Under the pieces are notes generated by a model. That model was given only the letters and a program-made list of their open reading frames with translations, ran no database searches and had not been told where the DNA came from. A DNA stretch of 5,670 nt from CAYFLR01 sp964343805. Its GTDB lineage: Bacteria; Bdellovibrionota_B; Oligoflexia; CAYFLR01. The position numbers were made by a program, and so were the translations under genes. The stretch covers positions 1 through 5,670 of the forward strand of contig CAYFLR010000125.1 in NCBI GenBank assembly GCA_964343805.1, given 5' to 3'. Shown here in pieces: positions 1 through 5,670 of this stretch. How positions within the stretch are numbered: the first letter of the stretch is position 1; every line of letters begins with the position of its first letter.

Positions 1-1
1 T

Positions 2-124
2 CCTTCCGGTTATGCGTTTTTCCGGAATTTTTGTGAATTCTATGGAGGATTAGCTCTACAACTATCTTTCTCATTGGCTTTCCTTTCTTATGTGCGGTTT
101 AGAAACCTTAGTCATGATCACTAG
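2..124 (+). CDS. Possible 3' end of an upstream gene (partial, membrane-protein-like)
   Basis: The frame is open from the window edge for 40 codons and ends at TAG 122-124. It encodes a hydrophobic stretch (GLALQLSFSLAFLSYV, about residues 16-31 of the fragment) followed by a basic and charged tail. This could be the last membrane helix of a protein whose start lies outside the window. T-rich DNA gives Phe, Leu and Ser codons by chance, the frame is short, and a terminator-like repeat sits inside it. It is therefore only a possibility, and I do not recognise a family. Confidence 0.2.
   Translation, partial: PSGYAFFRNFCEFYGGLALQLSFSLAFLSYVRFRNLSHDH
4..32 (+). terminator. Inverted repeat with T tract at the window start, possible terminator
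   Basis: TTCCGG (4-9) is the exact reverse complement of CCGGAA (22-27). The 12-base loop and the run of five T that follows (28-32) look like a short rho-independent terminator for a gene to the left. The stem is only 6 bp. The second arm also lies inside an 8-base palindrome (TTCCGGAA, 20-27), so the element could instead be a protein-binding site. If it is a terminator, the open frame at 2-124 is not a gene. Confidence 0.3.
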
Positions 125-135
125 GGGGGATTAAT

Positions 136-222
136 GTGAAATTTACAAAAAGTAAATGTGGAGTTGAAAAATATATAAAAAATAATGGAATAGTTAAAAT
201 AAATAATAGGATGAGAGTCTGA
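136..222 (+). CDS. Possible 28-codon small ORF in the leader
   Basis: GTG 136 is preceded by a G-rich Shine-Dalgarno-like run (AGGGGGGA, 123-130) with a five-base gap, the best ribosome binding site in the window. The frame ends at TGA 220-222. The 28-residue product is rich in Lys and Asn, has one Cys and no hydrophobic helix, and resembles nothing I recognise. Its composition is what A-rich non-coding DNA would give, so coding status is doubtful. Its stop codon falls inside the 5' arm of the leader pairing at 220-226. If it is translated, ribosomes ending there would cover that arm. Confidence 0.22.
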   Translation: MKFTKSKCGVEKYIKNNGIVKINNRMRV

Positions 223-292
223 GATGCGATTTCCTCTACTTAAGGACGAAAAAACCAAAAAATTATGAGCCCTGTTATTTGCCCCCATCTCA
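220..292 (+). promoter_or_regulatory. Leader segment closed by a perfect 7-bp pairing
   Basis: TGAGATG (220-226) is the exact reverse complement of CATCTCA (286-292). The enclosed 59 bases include a small TCCT/AGGA hairpin (232-235 with 243-246), an A-rich single-stranded stretch (about 249-262) and a C-rich 3' part (GCCCCC, 281-286). The 3' arm ends 25 bases before TTG 318. This could be a structured 5' untranslated region of the big gene. I do not recognise a known riboswitch class. The rest of the 125-317 interval is AT-rich. It has a single -10-like hexamer, TAAAAT (195-200), without a well-spaced -35, so I cannot place a promoter with confidence. Confidence 0.25.
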
Positions 293-317
293 TGTGTAAC
301 TAAATGAAAATCTTGTA

Positions 318-3300
318 TTGAATGATAAATATATAAAATTAATCACAATAATTCCGATAGTCCACCTTATGGAACTGTCTGAATTAGAATTAAAAGAATG
401 TCTATTTGATAAAGAGAGCATTGCTGTTTATAGGGGCTGTGAAAAAAACTCTCCCCATCGCTCTTTAATTATTAAGTTTTTAAAATATAATGCGGTGGAT
501 AGGATATCCATTTCTCGTATTAAACATGAGCATCATCTTCTTTCGAAGATAGAATCGAATAATATTATCAAAACATACGGCATTAGAGAGTCTAAAGATG
601 GACTTCTACTTCTCTTGGAAGATTTTAAAGCTACATCCATGCAGCAATGGATTTTACATCATGAACTAGATCTTCTACAGTTTTTTAATTTCGCTATTGA
701 AGTGGTAAAAGGAATAAGCGTTCTGCATCAAAATAAAATAGTCCATCATGATATTAAACCTCATAACATTTTGATCAATGAGGAGAGACGGGTCAAAATA
801 TGTGATTTAGGAATTTCTTTTGATGAACTACAAAAAAGTTCTTTAATGTATAGCCATGATAGTTTAGTTGGCACTCTTCCATATATTTCTCCGGAACAAT
901 CAGGCAAATTGAACTGTGTGGTGGATCATCGCACCGATTTCTATTCTCTAGGAATAACTTTTTTTGAAATAATTATTAAAAAAAGACCTTTTAATTCTTT
1001 TGATCCATCCCAGCTCATATATCAACATATTACATGTGCACCACCACTTTTACACCAATTAAATCCAGATATACCTGTTCCCCTTTCAAATATAATCGAT
1101 AAACTTCTAGCTAAACATCCAGAAGATAGATATCAAAAGGCTACAAGTTTGTTAAGTGATCTGCATAATTGTAAAGACCAGTTTAGAAAAAGGGGGTCAA
1201 TTAAAGAGTTTCCATTAGCGACTCAGGATCGGTTTTTAAATTTTCAAACTACCCAAAAAATATATGGTCGCACAAAAGAGTTAACTGCTTTGGAACAGGA
1301 ATTTACCAATGTAATTACTAACCAGAGAATTAGATGGAATTTTATTGTCGGGGAATCTGGGGTTGGAAAGAGTTTTTTAATTAAAACACTGGAAAATAAG
1401 TTGATTAACAATAATGGGTATTTTGTTTCTGGTAAATTTGATCAATATCACAATACCCCTTATAGTGGATTAGTAAGAATCTTAGAAGAAATAAAAGAGC
1501 TATTACTGTTAGAGGATGAACAGAAATTAACCTATTGGAAAAAAAGGTTAAGAGTCGCTTTAGATGGTGAAGAAAAAGTAATAACCGATGTAGCACCGGG
1601 TTTTAAAAAAATATTTGATAAAATCCCTCCTCTTCCCGAGTTAGCATCTAAGGAAAATCAAATTCGATTTCATGGTGCCATTACCCGATTTCTATCTGTT
1701 TTTTCTTCTCAGAAAAATAATTTAATTATTTTTATAGATGATCTGCAATGGATAGATTCAGCGAGCTTTCGTATCTTAAAGGAAATTTCAGTTAGTCAAA
1801 AAATAAATGCTCTGTATATTATTTGCTCTTATCGAAGTAATGAAATTTATCCGAAGCACTTGGTTAATCAATTCAAAGATTACCTGAAAGATCAAGAGAT
1901 CCCGCACACAACAATCCAACTAAAACCATTTAAACTGATACATATCCAAGAAGTCATTGCAGATGCCATGTTGGTATCGCCAGCAGAGTCCATGTTACTT
2001 GCCGAATTGATTCTAACTCGTACGGCCGGGGTTCCCTTTTTTGTCTATCAGCTTTTGCAAAACCTATATGAACATGAACAGTTTTGTTTCCAAGATAATA
2101 AGTGGTGCTGGGATTTGGACGAAATTAAGAAATGCACAATAACCTCTAATGTGGTTAGTTTAATAGTGGAACAATTTAATCAAGATACTCTTTCTGCTCA
2201 AAGCAAATCTATCCTCCAATTAGCGGCTAGTGTAGGAACTAAATTTAATATAAAGCAACTGCAAAAGTATAGTGGGCTAGATTTTAATACTATTTTTTCT
2301 GCGATAGATGAAGTTAACTTCAGATTCATTATTCCCACTACGGGGTATTCTTATCAATTTATCCACCACAATGTACGAGAAGCTATTTATGGATTGATTA
2401 ATGCAGATGATAAGTCCAAGAAGCATTATGGCATTGCTAAGAAGATCTTAAAAGGATTTCAACAACAAGATGAAGAACTCTTTGTCTTATTGAAACACTT
2501 TAATTTAGGAAGAACTCAAATAAAGCAAGCTGATGAAATTAGAAGCTATTCTTCCCTAAATTACCAAGCCGGCTGTAAAACGATTCAAACAAATGCTTTC
2601 GAGGAGGCGGTTCGTTTTTTTAGCCATCCATTAGATGACTTTGGTGAGCAGTTATTAAAACTAGATAAACATTTATTTTATCTACTATTAAGAAAAAAAG
2701 CCGAAGCTGAATATTTAGCCGGTTTTTTTGAACAGTCAGAAGAGAGCTTTAACTTAGCTTTACAGCATGCAGATTCTAAGGTTCAAAAATCTAAATTGTA
2801 CCGTGATTGGACCTACTTTTATACCAATCAAGGAAGATTAAAAGATGCCATTTCCCTGGGTATAAAGGGGCTAAAATTGTTTGGTATTCAACTAAAAAAC
2901 TCACCATCAAATATAGATGTGTTCTTTGAGTACCTCAAATCCAATTGGTACTTAAAGGGGAAAAAAAGAGAATCTATTATTAATCAATTTTCTCTCAAAG
3001 ATGATGAGAAGAAATGTATTTACGAGTTGACCAATGCAATTGGACCAGCCGCCTATTTTGTTGATGCTAATTTGTTAAAAATTATTATGATGCGGCTGTT
3101 TAAAATGTTTATGACTTTTGGTTGTCATCCTAAGGAAGGTCCAGGAGCAATAGTGAGTTTTGGAGTGGTAAAAGGTCCCGCTTTAGGAGATTATGCCAAG
3201 GGTTATGAATTAGGAACCTACGCAATAGAACTCATTGATAAGTTAAAAACAATAGATAGAGCTGCTGAAGTTATTTTTCTCCACTATGCTTTTTTAATTC

Positions 3301-5591
3301 ATTGGATAGAAAAAAACCCGAGTGAAATATCGATGCTTGAAAAAGGAGCCGCAATAGGTAAGGAGAGTGGTGATTATAATTACGCTAGTTACTGCTTAGC
3401 AATTGCCTTATTAAAAATGGTGGTTCTTGACTATCCGATGGATTTGATCTTAGATAAAGCAGAAGGCAGTAAGAAGTTTCTGCAAAAAATCCAAAACTAT
3501 GAAATTTATGATGTGGTTGAAGGAATTGTTGGGTCCTTAAATTGCTTAAGAGCGACTCACGGCAAAATAGGTAGTTTTGATCATCAAGGTTATAACGAGC
3601 AAGAGCACATTGATGACATGATTAGGAGAGATTCTCATATGAGTCGACACCTTTTTTATGTCCATAAGGTCAAGTGCTGCTATATATTAGATCAGTTTGA
3701 TCAGTCTATAGAATATGCTTTCCATATTTCAGATACCATAGATGAACTTTTATTAGGTCAAATTCAATTAGTTGAATTCTATTATTACTTTTACTTAGCA
3801 TTGAGTCGATCAATTGACAAGATTTCAGCCAAATACAAAGCCAAGTTAAAAAAGATGTTGAGGAGATGTTATACTAAAATAAAAAAGTGGGCGAAGTGTT
3901 CACCCCGTTATTTTGCTCATCGTTTTGAGCTCTTGTTAGCTGAAGAGTATAGAAGAAAGAGGCATTATGCAAAAGCTATAAGTTGCTATCAAAGAGCCGT
4001 ACAACTGGCGAAAAGAGAAGGGTTTATTCTAAATCAAGGGATAAGTTATGAATGCCTAGCTAACAGCCTCATTGAGGCGAAAAACTTTGATTTGGCAGAT
4101 GGTATATATAGAAAAGCACTTAACTGCTTTCAAACTCTAAAAATGGAAGCAAAGGTCAAGCTGTTAGAACAGGTCTATGAAAGATTGTATGGATTAAAAT
4201 ATAATAATCTGAGTAAGGATGAAAGTAACACTAAAGTTGCTCGGTCTATCCAACATACCGCCACAACTTCGCAATATCATAATATCGATCTCCCTACCAT
4301 ATTGAAAATCATGCAGGTGTTCAGTGATGAGTTAGATGTACAAAAGTTATTACCCAGAATTCTAGAAACGGCCATTGTGAATTCGGGAGCAACGGGAGGT
4401 TGTTTAATCTTCCAATATGAAGATGGCTTTTATGTTGAATCCAGCGTTTTTGAGAAAGATAGTAAATTCATTTATGAGGGGAAAGTTAAACTAGAAGATT
4501 ATAATCAAGTAGCTCACTCAGTTGTACAGTACGTTTTTAGGACTCAAGATACTCTGGTCTTAAATTCAGCCATAGATAATAATAGATTTAAAAAAGATAG
4601 GCATATCAATCAATATCAAATTAAATCATTAATAGGCATACCTTTTTCGAGAAATAATGAAAGCTTGACTGCAATGCTTTATTTAGAACATCGGTGGGTT
4701 GCCCAAGTTTTTTCTAATGAAAAACTCTTTTGTCTACGTGTTTTGGTCAACCAGGCGGCAATTTCCGTTCAAAATGCTAAACTCTTCGCAGATCAAGAAG
4801 AAAAGATCTATATGCAAAAAGAACTGGAAGTTGCCCAATTAATCCAAAAATCTTTATTACCCATAGATGACAATTTACCTGGTATCCAAATCAGCAAACA
4901 TTATCAATCAGCAGATCAAACTGGTGGAGATTGGTTTTATTATTTTTATGAACCGAATAATAACAGGATATTCATCTTCATCGGAGATGTTACAGGTCAC
5001 GGAATCTCTGCGGCTCTGCTCACCGGCAGCGTACATGGAGCAATTTTGAGTATACTTAATATTTTGCCCAAACTGCATAATGAAACTGATAGAAGCACCC
5101 AAGATGATCTGCTATTAATCGCTCAAACTATTAATAAAACAATGTGCAAGAGCAGTGCTGCGAGTGATCGATTTATGACCTTAGCATTAATTGGTTTAGA
5201 TTTGAAAACCGGAAAGTGCGATTACCTCAACATGGCTCATGATCGTATCTTTCATATTAGCAAGGAAGAAGTAGATACTTATTCTAGCCAAGGAAGTCGG
5301 TTAGGAGATAGTGAAACTCCTTTACTTAAACCCAAAACATTTCAGCTTCAGCTCGATGATATTCTATTTTTATATACCGATGGTTTAGTAGAAAATCGAG
5401 GAGCAGATGGTAAGGTATTATCTGCCGGTAGATTAAGGCGGACATTGAAATATGAGTCTAACATAGAATTAATTACCCAAAAGGTATTAGCGCAAGGGAA
5501 AAGTATCTGGCAAGGATTTCCAGCTGATGATGATTGTGCAATCCTGGTTATTAAATGGGTGGGGTTGGAAGCTAAAAAAAGAGTTGCTTAG
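318..5591 (+). CDS. Multidomain Ser/Thr kinase - AAA_16 ATPase - TPR-like - GAF - SpoIIE/PP2C phosphatase signalling protein
   Basis: Very large, probably cytoplasmic signalling protein; no signal peptide or clear membrane helix is seen. Residues are numbered from TTG 318. (1) Protein kinase, about 19-285: Lys53, helix-C Glu71, catalytic HHD 143-145 with Lys147 and Asn150, DLG 163-165, SPE 191-193, Asp207, Arg271. (2) P-loop ATPase of the AAA_16/COG3899 type, about 315-700: YGR at 316, Walker A GESGVGKS 345-352, GKFDQ 372-376, Walker B with DD 474-475 followed by LQW, YRSNE 505-509. (3) Helical TPR-like region, about 725-1295. (4) GAF, about 1335-1485. (5) Coiled-coil connector, about 1488-1515. 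(6) SpoIIE/PP2C phosphatase, about 1520-1748: Asp1538, Asp1557, Asp1688 and Asp1738. The frame is unbroken. The start is uncertain: TTG 318 is the longest possibility (in-frame stop at 297-299), but ATG 369 (Met18) gives the usual family N-terminus, which begins just before the kinase. Neither has a clear Shine-Dalgarno. Family assignment is confident; the signal and substrate are unknown. Confidence 0.95.
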   Translation: MNDKYIKLITIIPIVHLMELSELELKECLFDKESIAVYRGCEKNSPHRSLIIKFLKYNAVDRISISRIKHEHHLLSKIESNNIIKTYGIRESKDGLLLLLEDFKATSMQQWILHHELDLLQFFNFAIEVVKGISVLHQNKIVHHDIKPHNILINEERRVKICDLGISFDELQKSSLMYSHDSLVGTLPYISPEQSGKLNCVVDHRTDFYSLGITFFEIIIKKRPFNSFDPSQLIYQHITCAPPLLHQLNPDIPVPLSNIIDKLLAKHPEDRYQKATSLLSDLHNCKDQFRKRGSIKEFPLATQDRFLNFQTTQKIYGRTKELTALEQEFTNVITNQRIRWNFIVGESGVGKSFLIKTLENKLINNNGYFVSGKFDQYHNTPYSGLVRILEEIKELLLLEDEQKLTYWKKRLRVALDGEEKVITDVAPGFKKIFDKIPPLPELASKENQIRFHGAITRFLSVFSSQKNNLIIFIDDLQWIDSASFRILKEISVSQKINALYIICSYRSNEIYPKHLVNQFKDYLKDQEIPHTTIQLKPFKLIHIQEVIADAMLVSPAESMLLAELILTRTAGVPFFVYQLLQNLYEHEQFCFQDNKWCWDLDEIKKCTITSNVVSLIVEQFNQDTLSAQSKSILQLAASVGTKFNIKQLQKYSGLDFNTIFSAIDEVNFRFIIPTTGYSYQFIHHNVREAIYGLINADDKSKKHYGIAKKILKGFQQQDEELFVLLKHFNLGRTQIKQADEIRSYSSLNYQAGCKTIQTNAFEEAVRFFSHPLDDFGEQLLKLDKHLFYLLLRKKAEAEYLAGFFEQSEESFNLALQHADSKVQKSKLYRDWTYFYTNQGRLKDAISLGIKGLKLFGIQLKNSPSNIDVFFEYLKSNWYLKGKKRESIINQFSLKDDEKKCIYELTNAIGPAAYFVDANLLKIIMMRLFKMFMTFGCHPKEGPGAIVSFGVVKGPALGDYAKGYELGTYAIELIDKLKTIDRAAEVIFLHYAFLIHWIEKNPSEISMLEKGAAIGKESGDYNYASYCLAIALLKMVVLDYPMDLILDKAEGSKKFLQKIQNYEIYDVVEGIVGSLNCLRATHGKIGSFDHQGYNEQEHIDDMIRRDSHMSRHLFYVHKVKCCYILDQFDQSIEYAFHISDTIDELLLGQIQLVEFYYYFYLALSRSIDKISAKYKAKLKKMLRRCYTKIKKWAKCSPRYFAHRFELLLAEEYRRKRHYAKAISCYQRAVQLAKREGFILNQGISYECLANSLIEAKNFDLADGIYRKALNCFQTLKMEAKVKLLEQVYERLYGLKYNNLSKDESNTKVARSIQHTATTSQYHNIDLPTILKIMQVFSDELDVQKLLPRILETAIVNSGATGGCLIFQYEDGFYVESSVFEKDSKFIYEGKVKLEDYNQVAHSVVQYVFRTQDTLVLNSAIDNNRFKKDRHINQYQIKSLIGIPFSRNNESLTAMLYLEHRWVAQVFSNEKLFCLRVLVNQAAISVQNAKLFADQEEKIYMQKELEVAQLIQKSLLPIDDNLPGIQISKHYQSADQTGGDWFYYFYEPNNNRIFIFIGDVTGHGISAALLTGSVHGAILSILNILPKLHNETDRSTQDDLLLIAQTINKTMCKSSAASDRFMTLALIGLDLKTGKCDYLNMAHDRIFHISKEEVDTYSSQGSRLGDSETPLLKPKTFQLQLDDILFLYTDGLVENRGADGKVLSAGRLRRTLKYESNIELITQKVLAQGKSIWQGFPADDDCAILVIKWVGLEAKKRVA
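372..1172 (+). other. Protein kinase domain (non-RD, DLG variant)
   Basis: Sub-region of the large CDS, residues about 19-285. The phosphotransfer residues are present: Lys53 in IIKFLK, Glu71, Asp145, Lys147, Asn150 and Asp163. The metal-binding motif reads DLG rather than DFG. The catalytic motif reads HHD rather than HRD, so the Arg that normally contacts a phosphorylated activation loop is absent. The glycine-rich loop is degenerate (ESIAVYRG at 33-40). As I recall, the parent multidomain family also has a poor glycine loop and often HKD at this place, so this looks like a family trait and does not show that the kinase is dead. The segment GTLPYISPEQSGKLN at 185-199 followed by DHRTDFYSLG is highly typical of the family. 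The kinase is probably active on Ser/Thr; the substrate is unknown. Confidence 0.9.
1260..2420 (+). other. AAA_16 / COG3899-type P-loop ATPase domain
   Basis: Sub-region of the large CDS, residues about 315-700. It opens with the typical YGR-x-x-EL motif, followed by Walker A GESGVGKS (345-352), the family signature GKFDQ (372-376), Walker B LIIFIDDLQWID (469-480) and YRSNE (505-509) at the position of the conserved YRDNE motif. The later segments GVPFFVYQLLQNL (571-583) and NVVSLIVEQF (611-620), and the segment around FIHHNVREAIY (681-691), are also recognisable family landmarks. All catalytic P-loop residues are intact, so nucleotide binding and probably hydrolysis are expected. In related STAND-like proteins this domain acts as a nucleotide-controlled switch; that role here is inference. 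Confidence 0.9.
2490..4203 (+). other. Helical TPR-like sensor/scaffold region
   Basis: Sub-region of the large CDS, residues about 725-1295. It is long, mostly helical by appearance, and lacks catalytic motifs. It contains degenerate tetratricopeptide-like units, clearest at about 1215-1290 (RHYAKAISCYQRAVQLAKREG, then AKNFDLADGIYRKALNCF). Landmarks shared with the parent kinase-ATPase family are visible: GPALGDYAKGYELG (953-966), KESGDYNYASYCL (1015-1027) and GSFDHQGYNEQEH (1085-1097). This makes it an authentic part of the conserved multidomain core rather than an insertion. It probably packs on the ATPase domain or binds partner proteins; this is inferred from what TPR regions do. Confidence 0.75.
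4320..4772 (+). other. GAF sensor domain
   Basis: Sub-region of the large CDS, residues about 1335-1485. A helical lead-in (DLPTILKIMQVFSDELDVQKLLPRILE, split around residue 1340) is followed by a beta-rich segment with GGCLIF (1360-1365) and SLIGIPF (1437-1443), then LYLEHRW (1454-1460) and the closing VNQAAISVQNAKLF helix (1477-1490). This order is the normal GAF pattern seen before output domains in this family. The ligand cannot be read from the sequence; I see no bilin-binding Cys in the usual motif and no cyclic-nucleotide NKFDE motif. Confidence 0.85.
4875..5561 (+). other. SpoIIE/PP2C-type protein phosphatase output domain
   Basis: Sub-region of the large CDS, residues about 1520-1748, joined to the GAF domain by an amphipathic connector (EEKIYMQKELEVAQLIQKSL). 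The metal-binding acidic residues of PPM phosphatases are all present: Asp1538 in TGGDW, Asp1557 in IGDVTGHG (1555-1562), Asp1688 in YTDGLVE, and Asp1737/Asp1738 near the end in the DDDC motif. One deviation is at 1638-1641, where the usual NAGH reads NMAH, followed by DRIF instead of the common N-P-P. The domain is predicted to be an active Mn/Mg-dependent Ser/Thr phosphatase of the type that acts on anti-sigma-factor antagonists. No such partner is present in the window. Confidence 0.93.
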
Positions 5592-5602
5592 GCTTATTAT
5601 GG

Positions 5603-5634
5603 GTCTTCCAACTAGATGGTGGAAGGTTGATTTT
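5603..5634 (+). terminator. First hairpin after the stop codon
   Basis: CTTCCA (5605-5610) pairs perfectly with TGGAAG (5620-5625) around a 9-base loop. G-U pairs can extend the stem outward by up to about three pairs (5602-5604 with 5626-5628). A short T run (5631-5634) follows after two other bases. It begins about 11 bases after the TAG of the big gene. The shape suits a weak terminator or a 3'-end stabilising hairpin. Confidence 0.4.
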
Positions 5635-5641
5635 CATTCCG

Positions 5642-5670
5642 AAAAGACCTTCACTCTATAAGGATCTTTT
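5642..5670 (+). terminator. Second hairpin, rho-independent terminator-like, at the window end
   Basis: AAAAGACCTT (5642-5651) pairs with AAGGATCTTTT (5660-5670) as a 10-bp stem with a single bulged A (5664) and an 8-base loop. The A tract on the left arm and the T tract on the right arm give the usual terminator form, possibly working in both directions. The window ends inside the T run, so its full length is unknown. GC content of the stem is modest, which limits confidence. Confidence 0.55.

Noticed and set aside
109..123. Imperfect palindrome around TGATCA (TAGT...ACTA)
   Set aside because: The stem is only four base pairs with no T tract; too weak to call a terminator or operator.
142..200. 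Promoter-like hexamers TTTACA (142-147), TTGAAA (164-169) and TAAAAT (195-200)
   Set aside because: No pair has a normal 16-18 base spacing; in DNA this AT-rich, single hexamers are expected by chance.
217..292. CTGAGATG in the leader, reminiscent of the TPP (thi-box) riboswitch core
   Set aside because: The rest of the TPP consensus (the ACCC and CTGATCTGG-type segments and the closing GGG stem) is missing, and the gene has no link to thiamin.
1405..1596. 63-codon open frame on the - strand
   Set aside because: It lies fully inside the ATPase-coding part of the large gene, which is conserved in frame. It has no family resemblance and its Leu-rich product is typical of an antisense shadow.
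4867..5102. Short open frames on both strands over the phosphatase region (4867-5049 + and 4908-5102 -)
   Set aside because: They overlap the SpoIIE catalytic motifs, which are read in the main frame; neither product resembles a known protein.
4875..5591. Histidine kinase output domain, as is common at the C-terminus of this family
   Set aside because: No H-box, N-box or G-box is present; the C-terminus clearly carries PP2C/SpoIIE motifs instead.
1..5670. CRISPR arrays, insertion sequences, tRNA genes or tandem repeats
   Set aside because: No repeated units with regular spacing, no transposase motifs or terminal inverted repeats, and no tRNA-like cloverleaf were seen on either strand.

Overview
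The window is almost entirely one very long gene on the + strand (up to 1757 codons) with a non-coding or nearly non-coding stretch of about 320 bases before it and about 80 bases after it. DNA is AT-rich throughout, with many Lys, Asn and Ile codons ending in A or T. The protein is a single-chain signalling machine. From N- to C-terminus it carries a Ser/Thr protein kinase domain, an AAA_16/COG3899-type P-loop ATPase domain, a long helical TPR-like region, a GAF sensor domain, a short coiled-coil connector and a SpoIIE/PP2C-type phosphatase domain. The first four blocks match the large 'kinase + predicted ATPase + GAF' signalling proteins of cyanobacteria, myxobacteria and other bacteria with complex signalling. 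Those proteins usually end in a histidine kinase or a cyclase, whereas this one ends in a protein phosphatase.

Organism (inference): the wording of the phosphatase motifs and the AT-rich composition remind me of the Bdellovibrio/Bacteriovorax group or of Leptospira. The window holds no rRNA, tRNA or housekeeping gene that could fix this, so the assignment is tentative.

Layout: positions 1-124 hold either the 3' end of an upstream gene (a 40-codon open frame with a hydrophobic segment) or an upstream terminator-like inverted repeat. The two readings compete. Positions 125-317 form the leader of the big gene. It contains a possible 28-codon reading frame with a good ribosome binding site, and a perfect 7-bp long-range pairing (220-226 with 286-292). 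The big gene runs from TTG 318 or, more likely by comparison with the family, ATG 369, to TAG 5589-5591. Downstream, 5601-5670 contains two successive hairpins, the second terminator-like. The middle strand can pair with either side, an arrangement resembling an attenuator.

How it may work (inference): the GAF domain, and perhaps the ATPase/TPR block as a nucleotide-driven oligomerising switch, would sense a small ligand or partner. The chain would then set the balance between phosphorylation and dephosphorylation of a target such as an anti-sigma-factor antagonist. No such partner gene is visible in the window.
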